DNA of 64,000 bases from the NCBI RefSeq assembly GCF_004916895.1, contig NZ_SNTZ01000007.1:50668-114667 (forward strand), given 5' to 3'. This DNA is from Flagellimonas alvinocaridis (lineage in GTDB: Bacteria; Bacteroidota; Bacteroidia; Flavobacteriales; Flavobacteriaceae). How positions within the stretch are numbered: position 1 is the first letter of the stretch; each line of letters starts with the position of its first letter. Below, in pieces: positions 1-9,761 of the stretch. The translations under genes and the position numbers were made by a program. Under the pieces are notes generated by a model. The model saw only the letters and a program-made list of their open reading frames with translations, searched no databases and was not told the DNA's origin.

Positions 1-1766
1 GCACCACGACCCACACGCCCGCGGAGCTGGTGCAGTTGGGAGAGCCCAAAACGTTCTGCACTCTCTATGATCATTACCGATGCATTGGGAACATTCACCC
101 CAACTTCAATCACCGTAGTAGCCACCATAATTTGGGTTTCGCCCTTTACAAAACGTTCCATTTCATAATCCTTGTCGGCGGGCTTCATTTTTCCATGGAC
201 AATGGATATTTGGTATTGTGGTTGCGGAAAATCCCGGACAATGCTTTCGTAACCATCCATCAAGTCCTTGTAATCAAGTGCTTCAGACTCTTGGATTAGG
301 GGATATACGACATAGATTTGCCGCCCTTTCTTAATTTCATCTTTGATGAAGCGAAAAACCTTCAATCGGTTACTGTCAAAACGGTGTACAGTTTTAATGG
401 GTTTTCGGCCTGGTGGCAATTCATCTATAACCGAAACATCCAAGTCTCCATATAAACTCATGGCCAAAGTTCTAGGGATTGGAGTGGCAGTCATTACCAA
501 TATATGGGGCGGAGTTTGGTTTTTGTGCCAAAGTTTAGATCGCTGTGCCACGCCAAACCTATGTTGCTCGTCCACAATGGCCAAGCCAAGGTTTTTAAAC
601 TGCACTTTGTCTTCCAAAACCGCATGGGTGCCCACTAAAATATTCAAATTGCCGTTTTCCAGTTGATTGTGTAGTAAGGTCCGTTCCGATCTTTTGGTGG
701 AACCCGTCAATAGGGCAATTTTCACGTCCATATTCTGCAAAAGCTCCTTGAGTCCGTTGTAATGTTGTGTGACCAAAATTTCAGTTGGGGCCATTAAGCA
801 GGTCTGGAAACCATTGTCTATGGCCAACAACATGCACATCAGTGCAACTATGGTTTTTCCCGAACCTACATCACCTTGTAGGAGACGATTCATTTGTGCG
901 TTGCTGCCCAAATCGTTTCGGATTTCCTTGACTACCCGTTTTTGGGCTTCTGTAAGGTCAAAGGGTAAGTGACTCTCAAAGAATTCGGTGAACTTTTCGC
1001 CTACAGCCTCAAACGGCATCCCTTTGATTTTCTGTTTGCGAAGCATTTTTTTGGAGATGAGCTGCATTTGCACAAAAAACAACTCTTCAAACTTTAACCG
1101 AAACTGCGCCCTGGCCAGTAAGTTTTGGTTTTTTGGGAAGTGAATGTTGAAAAGTGCTTCGCTTTTTGAAATGAGTTGTAATTCTTCCCGAATAGTATTG
1201 GATAATGACTCAGGGAACTGTGCTTTTGATTCCAAAAACAATTGCTGTATCATTTTCCCTATAACCCGATTGGTAATACCCTTAGCCACAAGCTTTTCGG
1301 TGGAAGGGTAAATGGGCTGCATGGCAATTTTTACCCCTTGTTGATGTTCGGACAGGAGCTCCATATCGGGGTGGGGCATTGAAAAGGCACTACCATATCG
1401 TGAAACCTTTCCAAAAACCACGTAAGGTTCATTGATTTTCAGATTTTCCCTTATCCATTTGTGGCCGCGGAACCAGACCAGTTCCATTTGTCCGGTTTCA
1501 TCAACAAAAGTGGCCACCAAGCGTTTTCCCCGTTTCTGTTCAACCGTTTTTAGATGGATGATTTTTCCAACAATTTGGACATCGGCTCCGCTGGGCTGCA
1601 ATTGGGCAATTTTGTAATACTGGGTCCTGTCCAAATACCGATTGGGGAATAGATGGAGCAGGTCTCGATAGGTTTCAATGCCCAGTTCTGCCTTGAGGGT
1701 ATCCGCCCGGTTGGGGCCAACACCTTTTAAATAGGGAATGGGAGTTTGCAGAAAATTGGGATTCAT
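1..1766 (-). CDS. recG: ATP-dependent DNA helicase RecG (3' end cut by the window)
   Basis: RecG remodels stalled replication forks and Holliday junctions. About 588 N-terminal residues are present, beginning MNPNFLQTPIPYLKGVGPNR at the only sensible ATG. The order is a helix-hairpin-helix-like start, the wedge/OB domain, then the helicase domains with GDVGSGKT (Walker A), DEQHRFGV (DExH box), MTATPIPRTLA (motif III) and, at the window edge, QLRGRVGRG (motif VI). Roughly the last 110 residues of a normal RecG lie outside the window. It is divergent from the aminopeptidase gene with only 46 bp between the two starts. Confidence 0.97.
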   Translation of the reverse strand, partial: MNPNFLQTPIPYLKGVGPNRADTLKAELGIETYRDLLHLFPNRYLDRTQYYKIAQLQPSGADVQIVGKIIHLKTVEQKRGKRLVATFVDETGQMELVWFRGHKWIRENLKINEPYVVFGKVSRYGSAFSMPHPDMELLSEHQQGVKIAMQPIYPSTEKLVAKGITNRVIGKMIQQLFLESKAQFPESLSNTIREELQLISKSEALFNIHFPKNQNLLARAQFRLKFEELFFVQMQLISKKMLRKQKIKGMPFEAVGEKFTEFFESHLPFDLTEAQKRVVKEIRNDLGSNAQMNRLLQGDVGSGKTIVALMCMLLAIDNGFQTCLMAPTEILVTQHYNGLKELLQNMDVKIALLTGSTKRSERTLLHNQLENGNLNILVGTHAVLEDKVQFKNLGLAIVDEQHRFGVAQRSKLWHKNQTPPHILVMTATPIPRTLAMSLYGDLDVSVIDELPPGRKPIKTVHRFDSNRLKVFRFIKDEIKKGRQIYVVYPLIQESEALDYKDLMDGYESIVRDFPQPQYQISIVHGKMKPADKDYEMERFVKGETQIMVATTVIEVGVNVPNASVMIIESAERFGLSQLHQLRGRVGRG

Positions 1767-1812
1767 CAAACTAAAATATGTAATTTGGAAGGACTTTTGA
1801 TACGATGATGGC

Positions 1813-3903
1813 ATGAAGCTGAGCCCGACTCTTATTTTTTTCCTATTTGTGCAATTGCTGAACGCCCAGGTTCAGGACAAGGTGGATTTTACCCATGCCA
1901 ATTCTGGTATTTATGTGGATGTTGATAGTTTGAAAATAAAAGGATCGGTAGAATATTCATTTAATGTCATTTCACAACTAGACACTTTTTTTCTTGATGC
2001 TCAAAACATGAAAATCTTTAAAGTAGAGTTGAACGGAAAAGAAGTTGACTATTTGTACAATACAAAGAAGTTAATAATCCATAAGAAATTAAAACCTTCA
2101 GCAAAGAATAAGCTGTTTATCCAATATGCGACACAACCTAAACAGACAGTATATTTTTTGGGTTGGGATGATGACATTCCTGGCAATGACCAAGTTTGGA
2201 CTCAAGGCCAAGGTAAATATACCAGTCATTGGTTACCCAGTTTTGATGACATGATGGAGAAGGTAGAGTTTGACTTGGACATTATTTTGAAGGAAGACTA
2301 TCAGGTCATCGCCAATGGAAAACTGAAAAAGAAAGACACACATCCAGACTCAAAAGCTTTTCTATGGCAGTTTGATATGACAAAACCTATGAGCAGTTAT
2401 CTTGTAGGATTTGCCATTGGGGATTTCGATAAAAAAGAGCTCAAATCTTCTTCTGGAGTGCCCATTGAGCTGTATTATGAACCCAAGGACAGCCTAAAAG
2501 CTGAACCCACGTATCGGTATACCCAACACATTTTTGATTTTTTGGAGAAGGAGATCGGTGTTCCTTATCCATGGCAGAATTACAAACAGGTGCCCGTTCA
2601 GGATTTTTTGTATGCAGGCATGGAAAACACCACCTGTACCATTTTTTCCAACCAATATGTAATCGATTCCACGGCTTTTGTGGACAAAAACTACGTCAAT
2701 GTAAATGCGCATGAACTTGCCCATCAATGGTTTGGAAACTTGGTGACCGAGGAGAGCGGAAGTCATCATTGGTTGCATGAGGGATTTGCTACATTCTATG
2801 CGTACTTGGCGGAAAAGGACATTTTTGGAGAAGAATATTTTTACTGGCATTTGTTGGGAACCGCAGAGGCCTTGGAACGTTTTTCGCAAGATGGCAGTGG
2901 AGAGGAACTTATCAACTCCGGGGCAGGGAGCCTTACCTTTTATGAAAAAGGAGCCTGGGCATTGGTCATGCTTCAAGACAGGGTAGGGCATGCCAGTTTT
3001 AGACAAGGGATAAAGAATTATTTGACCAAATATGCTTTTCAAAATGTGACCATACCCGATTTTATGTGGGAAATGGAAAAAGCTTCTGGAATGAATCTTG
3101 CCGATTTTGAGAATACGTGGTTGCAAGATTCTGACTTTCCATTTGATCAAATAAAGACCTTTTTAATGGAAAAAAGCCCATCCATTAAAACCTATTTTAA
3201 AATCAAGGATAGTATTGGGGAATCTAAGGCTGAAGCTGCCGCAATCTTAACGGACCATTGGACCACTTTACGATCCAGCCAGTTAAAATATCGTTTGATT
3301 TTGGATTATGGGGTTGAATTGCCTACCAGTTTCATTTCAAAAATCTTGCAGACGGAGGACACAAAAGTTCGCCAAGCAGTGGCACTTACTTTGTCCAATG
3401 TAGATGCAGCGTTGCAAAAGGATTTTGAGACCTTGCTTAACGATAAGAGCTATGCGACCTTGGAGCCTGCTTTATATAGACTTTGGACAGATTTTCCGGA
3501 AGAGCAAGCAAAATATCTGGACAAAGTCGATGGCATTATTGGATTTCCAAACAAAAATATTCGTTTGCTTTGGTTGACACTGGCCTTGGTGACCCCAGAA
3601 TATCGAATGGATTCAAAACCTTCCTTTTTCAAGGAATTGGGTTCATATACAAATTCCAACTATCATTTTGAGGTTAGGTTGTTGGCTTTTCAATATTTGA
3701 AAAGCATAGGGGGATTAAACGATGAAACGTTGCGGAACTTGATTGAGGCGTGTGGGCATCACGTATGGCACTTTAAAAAATCGTCTCGGAACATGTTGAA
3801 GGAGTTTTTGAAAAGTGAGGGCAGCATGGCAAGATTAAAAGCACTTTATCCTTTGTTAAACCAAGAAGAACAGCAATATTTGGATAAAACTTTGGGCAAA
3901 TGA
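1813..3903 (+). CDS. Exported M1 family metallo-aminopeptidase
   Basis: A 696-residue zinc aminopeptidase with an N-terminal signal peptide (cleavage near LNAQ), so it acts in the periplasm or outside. The substrate-anchoring loop reads AGMEN. The zinc site is HELAH with His300, Glu301 and His304, and the third ligand is Glu323 in HEGFATF, which is the canonical HExxH-x18-E spacing. The last 250 residues form an ERAP/LTA4H-like helical C-terminus. The stop overlaps the start of the next gene (ATGA), so the two are translationally coupled. Compare the paralogous M1-like protein at 20328-23159, which has lost this site. The peptide substrate cannot be deduced. Confidence 0.95.
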   Translation: MKLSPTLIFFLFVQLLNAQVQDKVDFTHANSGIYVDVDSLKIKGSVEYSFNVISQLDTFFLDAQNMKIFKVELNGKEVDYLYNTKKLIIHKKLKPSAKNKLFIQYATQPKQTVYFLGWDDDIPGNDQVWTQGQGKYTSHWLPSFDDMMEKVEFDLDIILKEDYQVIANGKLKKKDTHPDSKAFLWQFDMTKPMSSYLVGFAIGDFDKKELKSSSGVPIELYYEPKDSLKAEPTYRYTQHIFDFLEKEIGVPYPWQNYKQVPVQDFLYAGMENTTCTIFSNQYVIDSTAFVDKNYVNVNAHELAHQWFGNLVTEESGSHHWLHEGFATFYAYLAEKDIFGEEYFYWHLLGTAEALERFSQDGSGEELINSGAGSLTFYEKGAWALVMLQDRVGHASFRQGIKNYLTKYAFQNVTIPDFMWEMEKASGMNLADFENTWLQDSDFPFDQIKTFLMEKSPSIKTYFKIKDSIGESKAEAAAILTDHWTTLRSSQLKYRLILDYGVELPTSFISKILQTEDTKVRQAVALTLSNVDAALQKDFETLLNDKSYATLEPALYRLWTDFPEEQAKYLDKVDGIIGFPNKNIRLLWLTLALVTPEYRMDSKPSFFKELGSYTNSNYHFEVRLLAFQYLKSIGGLNDETLRNLIEACGHHVWHFKKSSRNMLKEFLKSEGSMARLKALYPLLNQEEQQYLDKTLGK

Positions 3904-4814
3904 GGGCATTGGTCATTTCGGGAGGAGGCAGCAAAGGGGCCTTTGCAGGCGGTGTTGCGCAGTTTTTGATTCAAGAAGCCCAGCACAAGTACGATATTTT
4001 TGTGGGTACATCCACGGGAAGCCTACTGATTTCCCATTTGGCACTCAACAAGCTCGATAAAATCAAGGAAATCTATTCGTCCGTTGATCAAGATAGCATA
4101 TTTAACAATTGTCCTTTCCTTATCAAAAAAAAGCATGGCGTAGAGATTATTGCCATCAACCACTGGAATGTGGTGAAAAATTTTATCAGGGGAAAGAAAA
4201 CGTTTGGGGAAAGTGAAAACCTAAGGAAATTGATTAGGGAGTCCATAACCAAGGAGGAGTTCGAAGAATTGAAGGAAGGCGATATGGATGTTGTGGTCAC
4301 GGTTTCCAATTTGTCCCTGAACCAGGTAGAATACAAATCTATCAACGAGTGTACCTATGATGAGTTTTGCGATTGGATCTGGATTTCATCCAATTACACA
4401 CCATTTATGAGCTTGGTGAAAAAAGATGGCTGCGAATATGCCGACGGGGGGCTGGGCAGTTTGGTCCCCATAGAGGAAGCACTAAGTCGTGGCGCAACTG
4501 AAGTTGATGTAGTGGTCTTGCATACTGAGGTGAACTATCTGAACCGGATGTCTTCCAAAAATCCTTTTGACTTGATTACCACTATCTTCGGTTTTATGTT
4601 GGATAGGATAGAAAATCAAAATATACGGATAGGGAAACTCGTGGCCAATCAGCGGGATGCCATCATCAACTTTTATTACACGCCTACGGTTCTAACGACC
4701 AATTCGCTCATCTTCAACAAAGAACGAATGACCTTGTGGTGGAAAAGAGGGTATCTGTATGCCAAGAACAAAAACGAAGAGACAAGTCCAATCAATCCCG
4801 AACTTCAGGAATAG
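3900..4814 (+). CDS. Patatin-like phospholipase family protein
   Basis: A 304-residue patatin-fold serine lipase. The oxyanion-hole glycine loop GGGSKGAF is at residues 8-15, the nucleophile elbow GTSTGS has Ser38, and the dyad aspartate is Asp182 in ADGG. No signal peptide is seen, so the protein is probably cytoplasmic or peripheral to the membrane. The ATG overlaps the upstream stop by 4 bp, which ties it to the aminopeptidase. It ends 1 bp before the end of the convergent gene on the other strand. The family hydrolyses acyl esters of phospholipids; the actual substrate is unknown. Confidence 0.93.
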   Translation: MRALVISGGGSKGAFAGGVAQFLIQEAQHKYDIFVGTSTGSLLISHLALNKLDKIKEIYSSVDQDSIFNNCPFLIKKKHGVEIIAINHWNVVKNFIRGKKTFGESENLRKLIRESITKEEFEELKEGDMDVVVTVSNLSLNQVEYKSINECTYDEFCDWIWISSNYTPFMSLVKKDGCEYADGGLGSLVPIEEALSRGATEVDVVVLHTEVNYLNRMSSKNPFDLITTIFGFMLDRIENQNIRIGKLVANQRDAIINFYYTPTVLTTNSLIFNKERMTLWWKRGYLYAKNKNEETSPINPELQE

Positions 4815-4815
4815 A

Positions 4816-5337
4816 TTAATCCCATAATTCACTGACTTCTTTTTTTACATAAGCCAATGCCGTGTTGGACGGGGATTGTTTTTCCATAGTTTGATTAAGG
4901 ATGTCCTCTCTAAGCTTGTCAGGGGAATCCGTTTGGCTCATCCCTGCAGAGCGAATAATTTGTATGGTAGCATTTTTAGCTGCTTTTATAATATTCCAAC
5001 ATTCATCGGACATATAAATTTGCTGGGAAAGGTTGTGTTCAAACTCGGTTTCAATCTGTTTGATGAGCAGATTCTCATAATCACTCTTGCTTTTTCCCTT
5101 TGGTGCCACCCGAACCACCAAGCTGTTTATGGCAATACGTTCCAAGAAAAGCACCATACGTTCATAAGCCTGTAAACGCACGGGTAGTGTATCTTTTTGG
5201 GAATCTTTGTGCAAAAGAAATCTTCTGCGGCCATCTTCATTACGGGTATGCAACCTAAAAAAATAAAAGGCAACGACCCCGGTTACAACGGCAGGTAATA
5301 AATAGGCAAAAAGCTGAAGGATGTCATCTCCACTCAT
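4816..5337 (-). CDS. Uncharacterised membrane-anchored protein
   Basis: A 173-residue protein with one transmembrane helix at about residues 8-27 followed by a basic, soluble cytoplasmic part (RNEDGRRRFLLHKDSQKD, then a helical region). I recognise it as a type common in flavobacteria but cannot name a function. A conserved-looking stretch LPVRLQAYERMVLFLERI suggests a helical interaction surface. It is convergent with the patatin gene, with a 1-bp gap. Confidence 0.8.
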   Translation of the reverse strand: MSGDDILQLFAYLLPAVVTGVVAFYFFRLHTRNEDGRRRFLLHKDSQKDTLPVRLQAYERMVLFLERIAINSLVVRVAPKGKSKSDYENLLIKQIETEFEHNLSQQIYMSDECWNIIKAAKNATIQIIRSAGMSQTDSPDKLREDILNQTMEKQSPSNTALAYVKKEVSELWD

Positions 5338-5411
5338 AAGACAGTTTGGTTTTTGTTGATTTTACAGAACAAGAACGCACCAAACTTTTAAAAAGTATCT
5401 ATCTTCCCATA

Positions 5412-6185
5412 TTATTGGGTGGCTTTGGCACTTTCTTTGGCCTTGGCGTAAAAACCTTTGTAATCTGGTTGTAATTTAATATTGATACCTTCCTTGAAGT
5501 TACCATCTTTGGCAGAAACTTGAATGCTTGTACTAGGAACCCCCAACACCGTTACCAACTCTTTGGAAACGGATACCGCTTGGTCATAAGTAGGGCCAAA
5601 TTCCCCCGTAATGTTGAGCCCTTCAATTTCGGTTTTAAAAGAAGGGTTGGCCAAAATTACCTTGGATACGTTGGCCAGCCATGCTTTACCAGCATCGGTT
5701 AGGGTGGTGGAGGTGTCAGAGCCAAAAAGACTGCTTAAGCTATTGGAAATAACAATTACGCCATCGCCAACACCAACATTGGCATTTTCACCCAAGGTTT
5801 GTTTAATTCGGGTCAAGGAAACAATAGCAGTGGAATCGTTTGCCGATATCATATCGTTTATACCGCTAAGCTGTTTTTCTTTTCTGGCCAAGGCAGCCAT
5901 GGCGCGGTTTACATTTTCTGAATTTTGTTTTGAAAGCTCCGAGAAATTGCTCAAGTTGCCCAAGAGTGTTGCATTGGCATCCCTAAGACCTACATTTTCC
6001 ACCTCCAAAGTTTCAGCTTTGGCTTTGCTGGAAGATATCTCTCGCTTGGCCTTGGCCAAATCCTGCTCAACACTTGATATTTGGGATTTTAAACTTTCAA
6101 TCTCGGCCAAAAGATCGCTTTTTCTTTGTGAAAACATAGTTGCGGTCATGGCTAAGAATACAATAAGGGGTAACTTTTTTTTCAT
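5412..6185 (-). CDS. Secreted coiled-coil protein with degenerate OmpA-like domain
   Basis: 257 residues: signal peptide ending at MFSQ, a long coiled coil (about residues 25-110), then an OmpA-like fold. The segments GDGVIVISNSLSSLF and LTDAGKAWLANVSKVI line up with EKGVVFVSISDKLLF and VTNAAKEVLGKVAKVV of the OmpA lipoprotein at 13813-14685. The peptidoglycan-binding core seen there (EGHTDNVPY, then NRRTRI) is absent here. It probably acts as a periplasmic structural or scaffold protein that no longer grips peptidoglycan in the usual way. It lacks a lipobox. The paralogy is my own reading of the two sequences. Confidence 0.8.
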   Translation of the reverse strand: MKKKLPLIVFLAMTATMFSQRKSDLLAEIESLKSQISSVEQDLAKAKREISSSKAKAETLEVENVGLRDANATLLGNLSNFSELSKQNSENVNRAMAALARKEKQLSGINDMISANDSTAIVSLTRIKQTLGENANVGVGDGVIVISNSLSSLFGSDTSTTLTDAGKAWLANVSKVILANPSFKTEIEGLNITGEFGPTYDQAVSVSKELVTVLGVPSTSIQVSAKDGNFKEGINIKLQPDYKGFYAKAKESAKATQ

Positions 6186-6225
6186 ATGTGGTATGTGTAT
6201 TGGTCTGTTTTAATCGACTGCTAAA

Positions 6226-7800
6226 TTAGGATGTTTTTTTCAAAATTGGTCGTCCTCCCAAATGAGAACATTCATATAGACTTTGCATGGACTCGAACGG
6301 GACCACCACTTTTTTATATCGATACACGGCTTCGAGATCACTACTTAGGTAATCGTCATCCACGTTTACTTGGATATCGTTCATGGTAAATTGGCAAGGG
6401 TGTTCGTAACCGGCAGCATGGGTAATTTCCAAAAACTCTTTTCTGAAGGTCTTGAAGTATTGTGCCAATCGGTCAGACTTTAAAGGTACATTTATGCCGT
6501 TCTGAAGCCATTTGTTCTGGGTGGCGATACCAGTGGGACAACGATTGGTATGGCATACTTGTGCTTGTATACAGCCTATGCTCATCATAGCCTCCCGGGC
6601 TACATTGATGCAATCTACACCCATGGCAAAGGCCATGGCCGCCTTGGCTGGAAATCCCAGTTTCCCACTTCCAATGAAAACCACTCTTTCTGTTAATCCA
6701 CGGTCTGCAAAAAGTCTATAGACTGATGAGAAACCATAAGTCCATGGAAGCGAGACATGGTCTGCAAAACTTGGGGGAGCGGCACCGGTTCCTCCTTCGC
6801 CGCCATCTATGGTGATAAAGTCAGGGCCCTTTCCCGATTTTTTCATCAAATCGGCCAATTCTTCCCATTGGTCCATTTTTCCCACAGCACCCTTGATGCC
6901 TACTGGCAGTCCGGTTTCATCGGCAATGGATTCTATGAGTTCTAAAAGCTCTGGGATAGAACTAAAGGCCTTGTGGGTTGAAGGGGAAAGTACATCTTTG
7001 CCCACTTCAACACCTCGAATATCGGCAATTTCATGGGTTATTTTAGCACCAGGCAAAACCCCGCCTTTTCCAGGCTTGGCTCCTTGTGAAAGCTTTATTT
7101 CCACTCCTTTTATACAAGGGTTTTCATCAACCAGTATTTTTAGCTTTTCCATCGAGAAATTGCCATCTCTTGATCTTACGCCAAAATACCCTGTGCCGAA
7201 ATGAAAAATAACATCACCACCCTGTTTGTGATATGGGGATAGTCCTCCTTCCCCTGTATTGTGGTATGCTCCGGATTTTTCAACTCCTTGGTTCATGGCG
7301 GTCACTGCTGCAGCGGACAAAGAGCCAAAACTCATGGCGGATACATTTATTATAGAAGCAGGTCGAAAAGGTTTTCTTCGTTTGTTGTGAGCGCCAATGA
7401 CTTTTGCACAGGGCAGAAAACAAGGGTCGGTAATATTGGGATGGGTATCGGATATTTGATATCCTATCATCGCATTCTTCACAAAAATGTGTTGATGGGC
7501 ATAGATGTCACGATCCGTACCAAAGCCCTCATAATTATTTTCTTTTTTGGCCGAGGCATAAATCCAAGAACGTTCAATACGGTTGAAAGGTAGTTCTTCG
7601 CGATTATTGGCCACAAAATATTGACGCATTTCCGGACCAATGCTCTCCAACCAATATCGTAAATGACCTACCACTGGAAAATTATGACTGATGGTGTGCG
7701 CTTTCTGAAAAAAAATATCTCTAATGGCTACCAATAAAAGAAAAATAAGTATCCAGCCCCACCAAGGGATACTTCCAAGAAAATCCAATATAGACTCCAT
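6226..7800 (-). CDS. Membrane-anchored FMN-binding glutamate synthase family protein
   Basis: 524 residues with one transmembrane helix at about 10-28, then a GltB-type FMN/Fe-S synthase domain. Visible motifs are NTGEGGLSPYH, GVEIKLSQGAKPGKGG, the FMN phosphate loop IDGGEGGTGAAP, and the cysteine run CHTNRCPTGIATQ of the 3Fe-4S site. The glutaminase and GltD parts of a true glutamate synthase are missing, as usual in this stand-alone family, whose substrate is unknown. It is last in an operon with the M20 hydrolase (2-bp gap) and the DsrE protein. Confidence 0.92.
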   Translation of the reverse strand: MESILDFLGSIPWWGWILIFLLLVAIRDIFFQKAHTISHNFPVVGHLRYWLESIGPEMRQYFVANNREELPFNRIERSWIYASAKKENNYEGFGTDRDIYAHQHIFVKNAMIGYQISDTHPNITDPCFLPCAKVIGAHNKRRKPFRPASIINVSAMSFGSLSAAAVTAMNQGVEKSGAYHNTGEGGLSPYHKQGGDVIFHFGTGYFGVRSRDGNFSMEKLKILVDENPCIKGVEIKLSQGAKPGKGGVLPGAKITHEIADIRGVEVGKDVLSPSTHKAFSSIPELLELIESIADETGLPVGIKGAVGKMDQWEELADLMKKSGKGPDFITIDGGEGGTGAAPPSFADHVSLPWTYGFSSVYRLFADRGLTERVVFIGSGKLGFPAKAAMAFAMGVDCINVAREAMMSIGCIQAQVCHTNRCPTGIATQNKWLQNGINVPLKSDRLAQYFKTFRKEFLEITHAAGYEHPCQFTMNDIQVNVDDDYLSSDLEAVYRYKKVVVPFESMQSLYECSHLGGRPILKKTS

Positions 7801-7802
7801 AA

Positions 7803-9077
7803 TTACATGTTCAAATAGTCCAAAGTCAGTTGGGTCATGGTCCTTACGCCCAAAAGAAGTCCGCTGTCATCAATTTTGAAATCAGGGGTATGGTGTGGAA
7901 AGGACTCCGTGGTTCCCGGGGCCATTCCGCCCAAAAGGAAAAACATACCCGGCACTTTCTCTTGGAAATAGCTAAAGTCTTCGGCACCTGTAATAGCTTT
8001 GTGAATGGTAACATTGTCTTTGCCCGCTACTTTTTCAAGGGTAGGGGCCATTTGTGCCGTTAAATCCAAATCATTGAAAGTTATGGCTGTGGATGTGGTG
8101 ATCTCAATGGTTGCTTCAGCACCATAGGCCTTAGCGATGGCAGGTACCATTTCTTCCATACGCTTATTGATGTGCTTTTGCATATCGTAATCCAAAGTTC
8201 GGATGGTACCGATCATTTCCGCACTTTCAGGGATGATATTGAATCGTACCCCACTAGTGATTTTACCCACAGAAATTACCGCAGCTTCATTGGTTAGGTT
8301 GGTCTCGCGGCTGATGATGGTCTGGAGGCCATCAATAATCTTGGCACTTATCATAATAGGGTCTATACCTGCCCAAGGTTGTGAACCATGGGTTTGCTTT
8401 CCTTTTACATTGATAACAAAACGTTGGGCAGCTGCCAAAGCCCCCCCAGGTTTGTACTTAATGGTATTGATGGGAGTTTGGGAATTAATGTGGAGACCAA
8501 AAATGGCATCCACATCGGGGTTTTGAAGAACACCTTCCTTGACCATTAGTTTGGCACCGCCTTCTTCACCGGGAGGTGGACCTTCCTCAGCAGGTTGAAA
8601 GACAAACTTGACAGTGCCCTTAATTTTGTCCTTGTTTTTGGACAATACTTCAGCCACCCCCATTAAAATGGCTGTATGGGTATCGTGCCCGCATGCGTGC
8701 ATAACGCCTACTTCGCTTCCCAGAAACTCCGATTTTACCGTAGATTTAAATGGAAGGTCGTTGCGCTCTGTTACCGGAAGAGCATCGATGTCCGCTCTTA
8801 AAGCAACCACTTTACCGGGCTTTCCTCCTTTGAGTAGACCAACTACTCCGGTATGTGCGACCCCGGTTTGCACTTCTATACCCAAGGATTTTAGATGCTT
8901 CGCAATCTTTTCGGCTGTTTTGAACTCTCGGTTGCTAAGTTCTGGGTTTTGGTGGATATCACGGCGCCATTCAATGACTTTACTTTCAATATTCTGGTAA
9001 TCTTTTTCCAATTTGGCGTCCTGGGCCCAAAGGGATAGGCCAGATGCCAAAAACACGAGAGTGATGATTTTGTTCAT
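7803..9077 (-). CDS. Exported M20 family amidohydrolase
   Basis: 424 residues, signal peptide ending at LWAQ. The dinuclear-metal motif HACGHDTH is at 127-134 (Cys129 and His131 pattern of hippurate/IAA-amino-acid hydrolases) and QPAEEG at 161-166 holds the general base. The GSQPWAGIDPI lid-domain motif follows. It should remove an acyl or carbamoyl group from an N-acyl amino acid or peptide in the periplasm. It is co-transcribed with the exported DsrE protein (11 bp upstream) and the glutamate-synthase-like gene (2 bp downstream), suggesting periplasmic scavenging of acyl-amino acids, an inference from context only. Confidence 0.94.
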   Translation of the reverse strand: MNKIITLVFLASGLSLWAQDAKLEKDYQNIESKVIEWRRDIHQNPELSNREFKTAEKIAKHLKSLGIEVQTGVAHTGVVGLLKGGKPGKVVALRADIDALPVTERNDLPFKSTVKSEFLGSEVGVMHACGHDTHTAILMGVAEVLSKNKDKIKGTVKFVFQPAEEGPPPGEEGGAKLMVKEGVLQNPDVDAIFGLHINSQTPINTIKYKPGGALAAAQRFVINVKGKQTHGSQPWAGIDPIMISAKIIDGLQTIISRETNLTNEAAVISVGKITSGVRFNIIPESAEMIGTIRTLDYDMQKHINKRMEEMVPAIAKAYGAEATIEITTSTAITFNDLDLTAQMAPTLEKVAGKDNVTIHKAITGAEDFSYFQEKVPGMFFLLGGMAPGTTESFPHHTPDFKIDDSGLLLGVRTMTQLTLDYLNM

Positions 9078-9088
9078 AAGAAATCAGT

Positions 9089-9634
9089 TTAAAATTTTAT
9101 AAGTCGATATCCTTGGTTTTGTAATTGAATAAGGGCGGTCATGGCCGAAAGGGCTATCTTACTCCCAGGAATCAAATCCTCTTTGGGATATTTTCGGGAA
9201 TTCGAAGATTGTCCGCATAAAATAACCTGTACTCCAGCATTCTGCAACTCTTTTACCAAATCGTAATTCGGATTTATGGTTCCGAAACGGTCTTGGTAAG
9301 CTTCATTGTGGGCAAGGTCCTTGGTAGCACCCCCATGAACTACCAATGCTACTTTTAGCTGGGATAGCGGAATACCATTTTGGGCATGCATGTTTAAAAA
9401 ACGTGCCGCAGTTTCTATCTTTTTATTGATTTCTGTGTGGGAGTCAGGACTGTCCATGATATCGAACACCACTTTGAATTCAGCACTTGTATCGGTCTTG
9501 AAATCTTGGTTTTCCACAGCCCACACCGCTCCATGTTTCTCGAGGACAGGGCCTGTTTTCTTCTCCTGTGCATTTATCATAAGTCCAATAAAAAAACATG
9601 AAATGAGTAAAAAACGGGAATACTTCATCAGCAA
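9089..9634 (-). CDS. Exported DsrE/DsrF-like family protein
   Basis: 181 residues, signal peptide ending at INAQ. The body has the DsrE fold pattern: a central hydrophobic strand KVVFDIMD, the VALVVHGGATKDL strand-loop, and the conserved cysteine in VILCGQS. DsrE proteins usually handle sulfur in the cytoplasm; this is one of the exported versions, with unknown role. First gene of an operon continuing into the M20 hydrolase. A second possible ATG lies at 9628. The start faces the helicase gene across 127 bp. Confidence 0.88.
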   Translation of the reverse strand: MLMKYSRFLLISCFFIGLMINAQEKKTGPVLEKHGAVWAVENQDFKTDTSAEFKVVFDIMDSPDSHTEINKKIETAARFLNMHAQNGIPLSQLKVALVVHGGATKDLAHNEAYQDRFGTINPNYDLVKELQNAGVQVILCGQSSNSRKYPKEDLIPGSKIALSAMTALIQLQNQGYRLIKF

Positions 9635-9761
9635 AAAGTTGAGTTGTTAAATATATTCAATTCAAATCAAAACTCCTTCGTGTTTATAAATATTGACAGG
9701 ATGATTTTAGCATGAGGGCTTTATTGGCTAATTTCACCCCTACTTTTTAAAAGCCGAGCAT

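Noticed and set aside
2494..3150. Minus-strand frame of 218 codons
   Set aside because: Antisense to the M1 aminopeptidase, no recognisable motif.
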